Assembly: GCA_905116865.2 (NCBI GenBank)
Contig: CAJHNH020004702.1
Location: 449,669-513,668, forward strand
Length of the DNA stretch: 64,000 nucleotides
From: Candidula unifasciata
Taxonomy: Eukaryota; Mollusca; Gastropoda; Stylommatophora; Geomitridae
Direction of reading: 5' to 3'
How positions within the stretch are numbered: the first letter of the stretch is position 1; each line of letters starts with the position of its first letter. This document shows positions 1 to 11,533 of the stretch, piece by piece. The translations under genes and the position numbers were made by a program. The notes under the pieces are model-generated. The model saw nothing but the letters and a program-made list of their open reading frames with translations, was not told the origin of the DNA and did not search any database.

Positions 1-147
1 CCTGTAGATAGCTGCCAGCAGAAACACATCAATGGATCAGGACAAGACAAGGAATTATAAATAATGTACAGTAAACAAGTACTGGACTTACTTTTTTCAT
101 GCAGTGGCACATCAGGCTCCTGACAGATCCACGGGTATTTGGATCTC

Positions 148-455
148 CTATGTGTGTATGCATGCATGTATACGAAGGTATTATGTGTGTGTATATGTAT
201 GTATGTATGTGTGTGTGTATGTATGTGTGCGTGCATGTATGTATAAATGTATGTGCGTATGTATGTATGTATATGTGTGTGAGTATCTATGTAAGTGTAT
301 GTATGCATTACGTGTGTGTGCATATATGTATTATGTATGTGTGCGCATCTATGTATGTGCATGTGTATGTATGTATGAATGTATGCCCATAGGTATGCAT
401 GCGTATCTATGTATGTGCATATGTATGTATGTATTATGTGAGTGCGTGAATATGT
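148..455. repeat. Degenerate TGTA/TGTG microsatellite
   Basis: About 300 bp of imperfect TATG, TGTG and TGCATG units. Open frames across it translate to repetitive Cys/Val/Tyr/Met strings, as expected of a microsatellite and not a gene. Confidence 0.9.
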
Positions 456-979
456 GAGTGGGCATTTGTTCATGCATTAACTATACATTTTTTCCCTTGA
501 CATTCATATTATGCATATTGTTATATGAACATAACATGCATAACTAATAAAATACAAATGTTGTGTGAAAGATGAATGTTTGGATAGGCCAAAGGTAAGA
601 CGGGCCTGCAGGCCCAATTTGTGACCTTTTAAAGGCAAAATTTGTTTGTTTGTTCTTTAAAAGCTCTACAAGCGTAAAACAAATGACACAGCCTGTTCTG
701 TGCTGATTAATCAAACGTCTTGTCTCCTTGGTGAAATGTTCATTTCTAGCAGCTCCAGATTGCACTCCCATGTCCACAAACATTCTGTCCATGTTCAACA
801 TTGGATAAATGATGTGTTCAAGTCATGCTGGCCACCTTTACTTCCCAAGACTTTACCTGGTTCAGATTATTTTAGGCTGGGTTCAGTGAGCCAAGATCAA
901 TAATAAAAGTTGATTCAAACATGTGGGCCAGCAATCAAGCACTAGCCACTATGTTACCATAGTTTCCTACAAATAATGC
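456..979. other. No recognisable feature
   Basis: AT-rich unique-looking DNA. Short open frames on both strands lack codon bias or known motifs. Nothing is supported here. Confidence 0.6.
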
Positions 980-1330
980 CTAGTCTATACATAATTTTCT
1001 TTCCTTTACTAGGTTAGTTAGTTTGCTGTGTAGTTGACTGGTTTTTGAATCATCTGGAAGTGTTGAACTGAATCTCTTGCTGCAGTGGTAACCATTAAAA
1101 AAAAATCTTTTATCACAAGAAACTGAACAGTGCACAAGTGGACAAGAAGAACTGACAACTGAACATATTCTGTGAGACTTCAATTCTGCTTTACTGCAAC
1201 TGATTCAGGAATGTGAGATGCTGCAATTTCCTGACTGCTTCTGCTATCAAGACTTGGTCACCAGCAAAAAGGAGTTCCTTGATATTACTCCTACTAAGTC
1301 TGGAAACTGGTGGGGTCAACAACAGTGGTA
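980..1330 (-). pseudogene. Decayed LINE reverse transcriptase fragment
   Basis: Read on the minus strand around 1310-1205, the translation gives ELLFAGDQVLIAEAVRKLQ. This matches the RT catalytic palm motif of RTE-like LINEs, where LLFADD is usual and the first Asp of the pair is here replaced by Gly. Stops follow. It is a relic of the kind of non-LTR element seen repeatedly in the window. Family placement is inferred from the motif only. Confidence 0.45.
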
Positions 1331-2570
1331 TCAATAATAGGTCCTTCATTCTCCCTCCCCTTTCAAAGGACCCTGAGGAATATTTATATTAGTTTGTAGC
1401 GTTAGCTATCCATTTACTATCGTGCATTAGAGAGGATCAGCCCAGTCCGCAGTCGACTCTCTATTGCCAGAGAGCCTATTTACACCTCAGCGATACTGAG
1501 GCACCAGTCTAACCAGGGCATCAGAAGGTCTTTCTCCAACAGTCACATAATTATCCAGGTTGTCTTGTGGACTAGCCATGTACAACATGAAGAACTCCCC
1601 CACAGAAGCATGCACAGCAGGAGACTACCATCGGTAATAGGTAACAGGTTTTATATACATTTATAACATTTTAAAATTTATATTATTCTTTGTAAATTTC
1701 TTCAAAAAGGGGGGTTGATAAATTGTGTTGTAGTTTACAGGCAGGTTGCAATACCTGCACTATTCAGCTCGAGCTCAACACATCTACTTCCAGCATACCC
1801 TTAATCAGTCACCTTTTATGACATGTCTGCTGAGGGACAGTGGGTCTATCCCCCCCCCCCCTTTCCCAAAAAATTAAAGCCCTAAAACCCATACAGGTAA
1901 CTTTTGATAATTAAAATATGCACAACTCTTTCGGTCTTCAGCAGACATTCCTCATTACATCCTAAACATTTGTTACATAGAATAAAATATTCCTTGGTAA
2001 GAACAGTTTTATATTTTACCCCTAACAAATTAGGTTACAGTTAAGAAAGTGGACTTAATAAAAGCTTACAACAACCAAAAAACTTGGATAGAATGGGCTA
2101 ATGTAACAGCTGGATGAGGAATAAGGAGATGAGTTAAAAGTATATCATGCAAAGAGTTCCCAGTAAACTCATGGTGAGTTGCTTGCCACTGAAATAGTTC
2201 AGCTGTAGCTCTTCAATTAACAAATCTTAATTTATGTACAGAATTTAAACCATCACAATTTGAATTTGTATTTTAATATACTAAGTTGAAAATTTAAATT
2301 TATAAATCAGTTTCAACCATCAATTATGACAACCTGGAAAACAAAGAATGAATCAGAGTGTGTATATTACATTTCAACAATTAAAATTTTCAGTTTAGAA
2401 GGTTATCTTTGTTTCCAGTTCTAGTATGTATACAGGCTTTAAACTTTCATGGAGATAATTTATTAAGTTTTCAGCTTACTGTTATTTCAGAAGCAGAAAA
2501 TATTCCCAATTTTAATATTAACAAACAATTTTGAAATTATACACCCTATGCTTGCACACAACAATGAAAG
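1331..2570. other. No gene seen; short SINE-like piece
   Basis: Mostly AT-rich sequence. Around 1740-1870 a short stretch (TATGACATG, GTGGGTCTA, then a run of about 13 C) resembles the head of the SINE-like family seen intact at 29770-30065, but too little remains to be sure. The rest shows no coding or repeat structure. Confidence 0.4.
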
Positions 2571-2574
2571 CACG

Positions 2575-2805
2575 CTATTTTTCATGCAACATTTCTGCCA
2601 TATATTTTTCAAATGAACATTCAACATTCTTCATGCAACATTTATGTCCTATATTTTTTTCCAATGAGTGTAAAACAGTACTTTTCATGCAACATTTCTG
2701 TTACATATTTTTTCCAATGAGCTCACAACATTCTTCATACAACATTTTTGTCAAATAATTTGTTTTTCAATGACTGTACAACATTCTTCATGCAACTTTA
2801 CTTTC
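2575..2805. repeat. Degenerate tandem repeat, period about 50-55 bp
   Basis: The block TTCATGCAAC recurs near 2582, 2630, 2685, 2738 (as TTCATACAAC) and 2787. Each copy is followed by an ATTTTTTCCAATGA-like block and a CAACATTCTT block. Four to five diverged units. Non-coding. Confidence 0.7.
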
Positions 2806-3300
2806 ATGGCATTTTTCAAATGTACATTTAATTTCTCCCACAAAATGGAAAAGGGGGAGGGGGTGTGTAACTGATACGACTAAGTATAGTGTGAGAAAGG
2901 GGTGAGGTGGAAAGAGGTGCTTGCGAATGGGTGACTGTGTGAATAATACATAAGAAAGTGGGTTAAACTGAGAGAGACAGAGAAAAACAGAGAAGTAGAG
3001 ATCAAACACAAAAATGAAGAGGCAGGCAACAGTCAGACAGTGGGGGAGAGAGAGAAAGAGGAAGAAGAATGGAGAAGTGGTGGGAGAGAAAAGTGTTTGA
3101 TCCTTTATCTCTTTCAGCATTTGCTGTGAAACTAGTTGGGAATGAAAGAGTTAGACAGGCTGCTTCATCCATTTCGGTCCTCATTTCTTCTCTGCTCTCC
3201 ATCCTCCGAAGAAACATAGACCATCAACCAACGTGTGCCTAGTCATCCTATACGCTGCAAGACAAATATGGCATACATGAGCTTCACTAAACACTGTACA
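2806..3300. other. Purine-rich stretch without a gene
   Basis: GA-rich on the plus strand, which explains the Leu/Ser/Phe-rich open frames on the minus strand. A short imperfect inverted repeat (CTCTTTCAGC ... GAATGAAAGAG) at about 3110-3150 may be a remnant of a small palindromic MITE. No gene is supported. Confidence 0.45.
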
Positions 3301-3304
3301 GAGA

Positions 3305-3790
3305 TATCTTCTTCTTCTGCCTTTCTAGCCCCCAACGCAGCAAGGGTCCCCAACCAACTCACGCCAAGTCGCTCTATCCTTTGCTATCATATGTAGCTCT
3401 CCCTATATCCTCCCCATCTTTTTAACTTCACTCTCTAGCTCCCTTCTCCATGTGTTTTTTGTTTTGTTTTTTGTTCCTCCTTTATTTCTATGCCCCTGTG
3501 GGTTCCAGTGCAAAGACATTTTAGTTTTATACTGTTCTCATATTTTCTCAACGTATGTCTTATCCAACGCCAGTGTCTTTTCTTCTTCACCTCTTAGTCC
3601 ACTGTAACTTGTTTAGTTCTCTCCTAAAGCTCTACATTAGTGACTGTGTCATACCATTTAACATCCTCTATTCTGCTCAGGCACCAGTTAACAAACGTTT
3701 GTAGTTTATTAGTAACTGCCTGAGTTGTTCATGTTTCTGATTCATACACTACTACTGATTTGACATTAGAATTAAACAGAGATATACTGA
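3305..3790 (-). mobile_element. LINE 3' fragment, RTE-like
   Basis: Minus-strand conceptual translation resembles the C-terminus of an RTE-like LINE (a Trp-rich GGP..RWGLERQKKK-like end before a GAA-rich tail), with several frameshifts. The same sequence recurs at 4690-4985 plus 6655-6850, where a younger LINE splits it, and in pieces at 24940-25100 and 33058-33150. Non-functional. Confidence 0.55.
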
Positions 3791-4064
3791 ATCTTAAACA
3801 GTGAAAGAGGAGACAAAGAAGGATGAGGAGCAGAGGAAAAATAGAGGGGGGGGGGGGAAGAATAAGTAGCAGAAAAAGGAGGAAAGCAGTGAGAAATTGT
3901 AATACTGAAAATTCTTGCCATATAAGGAAAAGAAGACAAAAGTTTGTCACTTAGTATCGCACTTGGTTTCCATCAAGTGAAGAAGCAGCAAACAGAACAC
4001 ACAGATGTATTTGCTACAGATCTCAAAACTGAACACCTACATGAACGAAGAAGAGGTACTTTAA

Positions 4065-4251
4065 TTTTAGACAACCTCATCTCATCAGCTTTGGGATTTT
4101 GTAGGCAATTCCTGGGGATTTTCCCGGACAGGCCTATATTATATAGGAGGATTAGGGTTAGGACTAGTGTTAAATGAAAAGTGACTAACCCTGAACTCCA
4201 CCCCCCACCCCCTTACCAAATCTCAAAGCCAATGAGATGGGTAGTCTAAAA
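4065..4251. mobile_element. TTAA-flanked MITE, 187 bp
   Basis: The termini are imperfect inverted repeats of about 40 bp. The left end begins TTTTAGACAACCTCATCTCA, and the reverse complement of the right end begins TTTTAGACTACCCATCTCAT, with one gap and a few mismatches. Both ends are directly flanked by TTAA (4061-4064 and 4252-4255), the target duplication typical of piggyBac-type transposases. There is no coding capacity, so it is a non-autonomous element. The superfamily assignment rests on the TTAA only. Confidence 0.75.
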
Positions 4252-4689
4252 TTAAAGCACAGAAGAAGAAGCAGAAGGGAGAAGGAGAGGTTTGAGGAGG
4301 AGTGGGAGGAGGAAAAAAAACAAACAAATTAGACGAACAGTATTAATTTAAAAAACGAACATGAAAAGCCATGATAAACAATATTATCTAAAAATAAACC
4401 ATCTATTTAAACAGGCATATTGATATACATAAAATAAGGAATAATGACTGGCAAAAAACACAACTGCGTAAGAAAAAAAAAAGACAGAAATACATTATTA
4501 TTATTATTTTGAAGCAGAAAATGTAACCCCTCCCCCCTCTTTTCCCCTTTTTAAAAACAAGTCCACGAACATTCATAACTACATATAGGAAAACAACTGT
4601 TTCAAATACCTATACAGGAAAACAATGGCTTCAAACTAGCATATAAATATTTTTACTGATAAACCAAAAGGTAAATGCTGGCATACAAA

Positions 4690-6850
4690 CAATGTTCTTC
4701 TTCTGCCCTTTATCCCCCAATGGAGCATAGGCCCTCAACTAACTCACACCAAGTCATACTATACCCTGCTATCTCATGCAGCTCACCCCAAATCCTTTCC
4801 ATATTTTTAATTTTTCTCTGATTCATTTCTTTATGTGTATTTTTTTTTTTTCATCTGCTTTTATTTCTATGCTGCTGTGGGTTCTATGGTAAAGACATTC
4901 TAGTTATACTATTCTCATCTCTTCTCAACATGTGTCATGTCCAATGGCAGCATCTTTTCCTCTCCTATTTCTATCTATTGTCTTCTTCACTTTTACCGGG
5001 TTGCAGCCCAGTGTCGTGGTTTAAAATATTTGTTTTGTGCCTCTCGCGTGATTTGAGTGACAGTTTTCTGGATCTTCTGGCCGTATTCAGCTACTCCATC
5101 TATCCATTTTTTCCTGGGTCTTCCTCTGGCCTTTCTTCCTGATGTTCTACTGTAAAAGGTCTTTTAGGCAATCTGATCCGGTTGCATTCTTACTAAATGG
5201 CCAAACCACTTCATTCTCTGTCTTTCAATATGTTTCATGCATGCTCTTGTTCCAACTTTGTCTCTAATGCTGACGTTTGTGACTCTGTCTCTTCGTGTAT
5301 TGTTGGTGACTCTTCGGAGACATCGCATTTCACACGTAGTTATTTTTTGCATATGTGATTTGTTCATTGTCCATATTTGGCACTGATAACATAACGTAGG
5401 GATGAAAATGCTGTTGATCATCCTTTGTTTGGCTGGTAACGAAATCTTTGGATGATGAAGAAGTGGGGCCAGTTGGTAGTTGACTGCATTGGCTTTTTGA
5501 ACTCTAGCCTGTATCTCTTTATCGAGTCTTCCATCTTCTGTAAATATGCATCCTAAGTACTTGAATTCTTAAACTTGTTCTAATTGTATGTCATTGATCT
5601 TTATGTTTACATTACTGTTTCTTTCCTATGGTGATTACTTCAGTTTTTGAGGTGTTTATTTTCATGTCAAATTTTTTACAGTTAGTGAGCAATGAATCAA
5701 CATGTTGTAGTTTTTGTTCTTCTTCTTGTAACAAACATTGGTCATCTGCAAAAAGTAGTTCATTTATAATATCTGTGTTTTGGTTTGACTCCTGTGCAAT
5801 TTTATCCATATATGTGATGAAGAGTAGGGGTGATAGGACACATCCTTGTCGTACTCCTGATGTAATGGGGAACCAGTCTGTCATACCTTCCGTTGTTCTT
5901 ACAGCGCTCTGGCTATTTTGATAGAGAGCCATTATGTTTCCCAATAATTGACCCGGTACACCATATTCTTCAAGAATGTTCCATAGTTAATTTCTGTTAA
6001 CCCTGTCAAAAGCCTTCTCTTGATCAATGAATATAAGATTCTGGTGTTTATTATATTCGACTGTCTGTTCACAAATTTGCCGAAGAGTCAATATTGCATC
6101 AGTGCAGCTGTTTCCTTTTCTAAATCCAAACTGATTGTTACTTAATTGAGGTTCTAATATCACCCTCGCTCTTCGTTCTAATATTTTTGCAAACATCTTT
6201 CCTACATGGCTTTGTAAAGAGATACCTCTGTATGTTTCACAATCTCGTTTATCACCTTTCTTCTTCCATATGGGAACTATAATTGCTCTCTGCCAGTCAA
6301 CGGGAACTTTCATTTCCTCCTAGGCCATATTGAATATTCTTGTCAGCCATTTTACTGCTGTTGCCTTACATGCAAGTATTATGTCTATTGTAATACCATC
6401 TGTTCCGGCCGCTTTGTTTCTTTTGCTTTGCTCTAGGATCTTTTCAGCTTCAGATTCTAATATCTTGTTCTTGTCAAAATTTTATTTTATTAGACACTGG
6501 TTCTTGTGGTCCACTATTCAGAAAAATATTCTTGCCATCTTCTTTTAACATCTTGGGATTTGGTGAGTTGTTTTTTAGCCTTGCTGTTTGTGATCTTTGA
6601 TGGGTTAAATTTCTCTTCTCTCAGTCTCATAGCCTTCTCTTCTTCTCTTTATTCACTTAAATTTATTTAGTTCTCTCCTAAAGCTCCATATCAGTGATTC
6701 TCTCATACTATTTAATTCCTCCTATTCTGCACAGGGACCAGTTAATGTTTGTAGTTTATTATTAACCGTTTTAGTTGCCCTCCATGTTTCCACTCCATAG
6801 AGATGTACTGATCTGATATCCCCCTCCAAACAATTAAACACTGATATATA
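4690..6850 (-). mobile_element. Older LINE 3' fragment split by a younger LINE
   Basis: Positions 4690-4985 and 6655-6850 together align to the copy at 3305-3790. The left half carries the same CTTCTTCTGCC, GGAGCATAGG and TTCTCAACATGTGTC blocks. The right half carries TTTAGTTCTCTCCTAAAGCT and CAGTTAATGTTTGTAGTTTA. The gap between the halves is filled by the LINE at 4986-6654, so this fragment is the older insertion. Confidence 0.6.
4986..6654 (-). pseudogene. 5'-truncated LINE reverse transcriptase, broken
   Basis: Minus-strand fragments cover, in order, RT domain motifs with WQRAIIVPIWKKKGD and YRGISL (near 6280-6210), QFGFRKGNSCTDA (near 6140-6090), FIDQEKAFDRVNR (near 6030), TSGVRQGCVLSPLLF (near 5860-5820) and the catalytic ELLFADDQ (near 5760-5740). 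A C-terminal segment with FGHLVRMQPDQIA follows (near 5210-5165). Frames change several times and no endonuclease is seen, so it is a dead 5'-truncated copy. It belongs to the same family as 22990-24890, and is placed near the RTE/CR1 group by its motifs and FGHL tail. Confidence 0.85.
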
Positions 6851-7038
6851 AACTAAACAATGCTTGTTAGTACAGAATGTTAGCTGTATACTTGAATATA
6901 CAACAGGGATACAAATGATATACACACATTAACAAACAAAATACAGATTAAATCTGTTAAATATCCTTGCAGCAAAATGAAAGTTGATTTGAAGTTGAGA
7001 GGATCACATTCATTACACCGGGTTATCCCACACAGTGT

Positions 7039-7040
<2 letters not shown>

Positions 7041-7090
<50 letters not shown>
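7041..7090. repeat. (CT)25 microsatellite
   Basis: An uninterrupted CT dinucleotide run of about 50 bp. On the minus strand it appears as an Arg-Glu repeat open frame, which is an artefact. Confidence 0.97.
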
Positions 7091-7091
<1 letters not shown>

Positions 7092-7320
7092 AGAAAACAG
7101 CTAGCCACTTAGAATGAGCATCATGCAAAGCACAAACTCCATAGCTCCAGCAATGATCTCCAGGGATCTCTGCAAAATCTACACTCGTGAACTAAACCTC
7201 GATGAAATGAACACATGATCTGTAGAGTGAGACAAACGGCTTGACCCCTTCCTACAGGCACAAAAATGGCACAACTGGGATTCAGATTATTATTCTCATT
7301 GGAAAATTGATGTCACATGC

Positions 7321-7395
7321 ATTCAATGGGTGGCACAGCGGTCAGACGCTTGTCTGCTGGTTCAAAAGTCTTGGATTCAAATTCGCATCAAGGCT
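7321..7395 (+). mobile_element. tRNA-derived SINE head
   Basis: GGGTGGCACAGCGGTCAGACG resembles a Pol III A box (consensus TGGCNNAGTGG) preceded by G-rich tRNA-like sequence. About 33 bases later, GGATTCAAATTCG resembles a B box (GGTTCGANTCC). A T run follows. Spacing is right for a tRNA promoter, but acceptor stem pairing is not convincing, so a SINE or tRNA pseudogene is more likely than a real tRNA. Confidence 0.5.
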
Positions 7396-7439
7396 TTTTT
7401 TTTTTTAAATACAATGATAACATATGCCAGTGGAAGTTG

Positions 7440-7715
7440 AAATACTACTATCCACATGGCAGGAAAGTTGAACACATTTAAAAACAAGTGTCTGAGCCAA
7501 ATAAACATAAATTCAAGAGAAACAATTCTGCGCAACCACTGGTTTCAACAGTTATAAGACAGAAAAGATGACGCTATATTGGATAAATTCTGAGAAGAGT
7601 GGCACAGAGAATCGCCAATTAGGCACATAAATGAGAAAATAAGGGAATGAGAAAACGAGGATGTCCAAACACTGATAAGAGAAGCCAAAGGTATGGGACT
7701 AGATTCTATCTATGC
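7440..7715 (+). mobile_element. Possible LINE C-terminal relic
   Basis: Plus-strand translation contains a TFKNKCLSQI-like piece and an RKRGCPNTD-like piece, which recall the C-terminal segment of RTE-like LINEs. It has frame changes and is badly decayed. The call is weak. Confidence 0.3.
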
Positions 7716-8139
7716 TATCAAAGTTACTGCACATGACAGAACAAAGTGGATTAACAGACTATGTGACATATAATAGCCCAACAGAACAGTGAATGAATGA
7801 ACAGATGACACAAATGGTATATAGTTATTAATCTCACAGCAAACAGACTTTGATATCAATATTTGTATAGGCACATGGGAAACACAACGAATATAATTTT
7901 TAACTTTACATATACTCAGGTGACAGAGTTGGGATTCAGATTTTATCCAAACAGGCACACAGACTATATGATATTACTGTTACAGATAAACAAATGAAAA
8001 AAAACACAGATATAAATATCAATGTCATAGGTATACAGACTAGGATATAAACATGTTCACAGGTACTTGATGACATACAAGGTTAATATATATTTTTACC
8101 GGCTTATGGATACACGGGTGAGGAGTATTGTCTGGACTT

Positions 8140-8490
8140 TTTCACCGGGTACGCCGGTGTGTTGGGAAATGAACAGGCGGACAGACTGGCTGGCTCTGCA
8201 CAACTTGGTGGAATACTGATTCATGATAAGGCAGACATGGTTAGTGCCTTGTGGGAGAGCGTGTACAGTTTGGAGGAGCAGATGGATCACCAGTCTGGTG
8301 AGATTGATGCAGCGGGGAGTGACGAGAGGTTCTGGCAGATGCTCAAGGCTCAAAGGAAAGGCAAGACGGACGTTTAATCAGAATGCTACTGGCACCATTA
8401 GTATCTTCGCTGGCTGCTGAAGATGGGAACGGGGCGCTTATGGGAATGCCCCGAGTGCTGTGATGTCAGTTCTTGAATCAAATCAAATCA
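8140..8490 (+). pseudogene. RNase H-bearing LINE 3' end, copy 1
   Basis: Translation from about 8150 gives AGVLGNEQADRLAGSA, the C-terminal signature of the LINE-encoded RNase H (H..V.GNE.AD, with the late catalytic Asp). The copy then runs through a stop to a conserved 3' tail (GGCTGCTGAAGATGGGAACG, GCCCCGAGTGCTGTGATGTC) and a TCAAA repeat tail at about 8475-8490. At least nine relatives are scattered through the window (for example 14850, 25868, 33600 and 62960). Not functional. Confidence 0.7.
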
Positions 8491-8663
8491 AAAACCGGCT
8501 TATGGATATAAGACTCAGTTATAAATGACTTTACAGTTAATTAGACAAAACTGGGATACAAATATTATCCTTACAAATAAACAGGCAAAAACTGGGATAT
8601 TAATAGTATTCTCATGAGTGGCGCAACAGGGATATAGATACTGACTGAAGCTTTGCATAAATT

Positions 8664-8912
8664 ATGAAATACAAATCAGTGGAACTTGACACTTTCTCTT
8701 GTGGTGTGGGTTACGAAATTTGCAAAGTATTTGTTGGGCAGAAAGTTTATAGTCAAGACAGACAACAAATCACTGACAGTCTTTATATAAGGAACACCAA
8801 AGAATCATCGTATGTAAAGATGAAGTCTGCTACTGCAGAACTACAGCTTTGAATTAGTCCATATCAGGGGCATAAATAATGCCCTGGCTGCCATCCTGTC
8901 ATGTCTTTAAAC
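8664..8912 (+). pseudogene. Ty3/gypsy RNase H relic
   Basis: With frame changes the plus strand reads KFAKYLLGRKFIVKTDNKSL, a broken middle, then NYSFELVHIRGINNALA and ILSC. This is the order of the Ty3/gypsy pol RNase H segment (F..Y..G..F.V.TDHK.L, then Y.F...H..G..N..AD.LS). At least one stop and frameshifts are present, and no LTRs are seen nearby. It is a lone relic of an LTR retrotransposon. Confidence 0.65.
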
Positions 8913-9089
8913 AGATGCTAGACAGAGATAAATGATTAGATAGAAATTTTTTTTTTTTTTTTTTGGATAAATTACAAATGAATGACAGTTGAATGTGTGG
9001 AGATGAATTAAAGGCAATAAAACTCTTGATAATAAAAAAATTCATAAACATTATTTTGTCTAGAAACCTCAATTTCAGGAACTGAACAA

Positions 9090-9120
9090 CCCCCCCCCCC
9101 TCCCCCCCCCCCCCCCCCCC
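9090..9120. repeat. Poly-C tract
   Basis: About 31 C residues broken by one T. On the opposite strand it is a poly-G run with G-quadruplex potential, and it gives a poly-Gly frame that is an artefact. Confidence 0.95.
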
Positions 9121-9850
9121 AATCGGTCGATTTTCTCCAATCACAGCCCCCTAGCCTCGAATGTTCCTGGTGGAACAACCTGTAGTTGAAATGGCAATAA
9201 TTGTTATCCCCTCCCCATTGACTGACTAGTATTATTAGCACACAGAATAGAATATACGGTTTATATGCACCACATCCAATGTCACCAGGTATTATCAACT
9301 AGCATTTGGTCATGATGGGGCTAAAATGGCCTGAAGAGTAAAGACATACTAACTAGACATATGGCAAACCAAAAGCGGGCAGGGTAACTAGAATGGATAG
9401 AGAGGCAAAGGACAAGGGTGATTAAGAACACAACCTCCAACCAAATGATGTTATGCGGTACAAGGAATAGCATGGGTTGGCATCGGACAATGGGTTGGGA
9501 CCGCTAAAAATCCAGGTTTTATGTTAGTATAGATAGAACATGGTAATGATATGATGTGAATGCAAGGTGACCAGACAATCTATCTGGAGATTTACACACA
9601 GGTAGCACCAAAAGAACATAACATTTTGAAAAGTGGATGTGAAACTGTCATGAGTCAACTTAACCACACTCACACTGTGAAAGAAAGACAAACAACAACT
9701 AGACTATGACTCTGGATTTGCTGAGATAAAACAATATATCTAATGGACAAGCTGTCTGGAATTTGCCCATACTAATCAATGTTATGTACTAACACAAACA
9801 TTTCAGGGACTTGCAGGAACAAAACAGTGACATGCAAGCAGAGCATTCCA
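9121..9850. other. No recognisable feature
   Basis: Mixed sequence without long open frames or recognisable repeats. The apparent open frame over 9008-9298 (minus) is driven by the poly-C tract. Confidence 0.5.
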
Positions 9851-9933
9851 TTAACTCTTTTAATACCAGCGGACAGTAAAATTAATTTTTTTAAATCAAC
9901 TCAGGATGCATTCCTTGGTATCGAATGAGTTAA
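9851..9933. mobile_element. Mini-palindromic MITE, TTAA ends
   Basis: The left end is TTAACTCTTTTAATACCAG. The reverse complement of the right end is TTAACTCATTCGATACCAAG. These 20-bp imperfect inverted repeats enclose about 40 bp. TTAA at both tips suggests a piggyBac-type target. No coding capacity. Confidence 0.55.
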
Positions 9934-10006
9934 TCTTGTCAATCTGAATTTTCCCTTTACAGCAAAGATCTGCAGGTTATCCGAAGGTCCTACCACTCCT
10001 GCAACC

Positions 10007-10150
10007 TTAACTTTTTCAGTCTCAAGGAGCGCATTGTGCGTTCATAGGATCCTACCTAGAAGCCCAATGAACACAAGATACGCCAACTATATGTCTCTCT
10101 TTACTACCCCCTTGGGCCTCTGATGCTAAACCCCCCTAGGACTACAACCC
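10007..10150. mobile_element. MITE-like repeat, relative of 28960-29105
   Basis: Begins with TTAACTTTTTCAGTCTCAAG and shares GTTCATAGGATCCTACC, CCCAATGAAC and CTTGGGCCTCTGA blocks with 28960-29105. Unlike that copy, the right terminus is degraded. Confidence 0.5.
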
Positions 10151-10599
10151 CCAACTACATTTCAATGGCTCCTTACTGTACCTATTTGAATTCTGTAACA
10201 ATTCTAACTAGTTACAATTCAATTATTTTCTTTCCTGCTGATACTAGCACAACTAATTTTAGTAACAAAAATGTCTTCTATGCCCACATTGAAATACAGT
10301 TGCTGAAAACTGTCCACAACTTGTGGCATCAAGCAGCCTAGTGTATAAATGTTGAAGCAGACGATGCCAGTTCAATTAAAATGAAGTTGATGACACAAAT
10401 TTGTACCCCAAAAAAAAGACACTGGTTTCCAAGCAAACAAGGGAAGAAATACATACCGGACTTTTCTTTTATCAGAAGCAAAGAGCACAAGATAATGTTA
10501 AATTCAGGAAGCTAATGTTAATTTTGGTAATGTTAACTGCAGTAAATATATGTACACTACAATTTTTCAAACTCTAACAAAAAATATAGTTAAATAAAA

Positions 10600-11000
10600 T
10601 GGCTTGTCATTGTGGTTGTTACAGCTATTACCATTGTTGTCCTTACTATTACCACTGCTGTTATTGTTACCATTGTTGTCATTACCACTGTAAGTGCTGT
10701 TGTCCTTGTTGTTACTGTTACCACTACTGATACTGTGGTTGTCACTGTTGTAATTGTTACCACTGCTCCTGCTGCTGTTGTCATTGTTGTTGTTACTACT
10801 ATAGCTGCTGTTACTACTGTTGTTACTGCTGTTACTACTACTGTTGTTACTGCTGCTGTCATTGTTGTCCTTACCGTTGTCACTGCTATTGTTGTTGTCA
10901 TCGTCATTACTGTTGTTGTTACTGTCATTGTTGGTGTTCTTGTTGTTGCTGCCACTGTTGCTGATGCTGTTGTTTTCCTCTTCCTTCCTCCTCCTCCTTT
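10600..11000. repeat. Degenerate GTT/ATT/CTG triplet repeat region
   Basis: Trinucleotide-periodic DNA (TTG, TTA, CTG, TTC units) gives long artefactual frames in four registers rich in Asn/Ser, Thr/Val, Val/Thr or Leu. All registers being open together argues for a microsatellite, not a gene. Confidence 0.85.
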
Positions 11001-11533
11001 TATCTGTCAATGGAGCATCTCTCAGTGGTCTTTAACCAACCTACACTATAACAATTAGACCATCAGGCAAGCTTGCTAAACTCTGCTACCATGCTTTCAA
11101 CAAACTGAACCTTATTTGAATTAAACAAAAACAACAGACTGTGGCACTGGGACGATAATTATTTCTACTTCTAATCTGATTTTATAATTTTTCAACTATT
11201 TCGCTATTTAACCCTTTCGTCATTACTGTTGTTGTTACTGTCATTGTTGGTGTTCTTGTTGTTGCTGCCACTGTTGCTGATGCTGTTGTTTTCCTCTTCC
11301 TTCCTCCTCCTCCTTTTATCTGTCAATGGAGCATCTCTCAGGGGTCTTTAACCAACCTACACTATAACAATTAGACCATCAGACAAGCTTGCTAAACTCT
11401 GCTACCATGCTTTCAACAAACTGAACCTTATTTGAATTAAACAAAAACAACAGACTGTGGCACTGGGACGATGATTATTTCTACTTCTAATCTGATTTTA
11501 TAATTTTTCAACTATTTCGCCATTTAACCCTTT
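10902..11533. repeat. 316-bp tandem duplication
   Basis: The segment starting CGTCATTACTGTTGTTGTTA at 10902 recurs at 11218, a period of 316 bp. The two copies differ at only a handful of bases that I can see (for example CAGTGG/CAGGGG, CAGGCAAGC/CAGACAAGC, ATAATT/ATGATT, GCTATTT/GCCATTT). The duplication is therefore recent, or homogenised by the assembly. It begins inside the triplet repeat. Confidence 0.9.

Noticed and set aside
99..457. Cys/Val/Tyr-rich frames at the left edge
   Set aside because: TGTA/TGTG microsatellite translation.
7321..7395. Functional tRNA gene
   Set aside because: A and B boxes are present but the acceptor stem does not pair; SINE or pseudogene more likely.
10567..11058. 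Asn/Ser-rich and Thr/Val-rich frames on both strands
   Set aside because: Triplet microsatellite; several registers open at once and no flanking gene structure.
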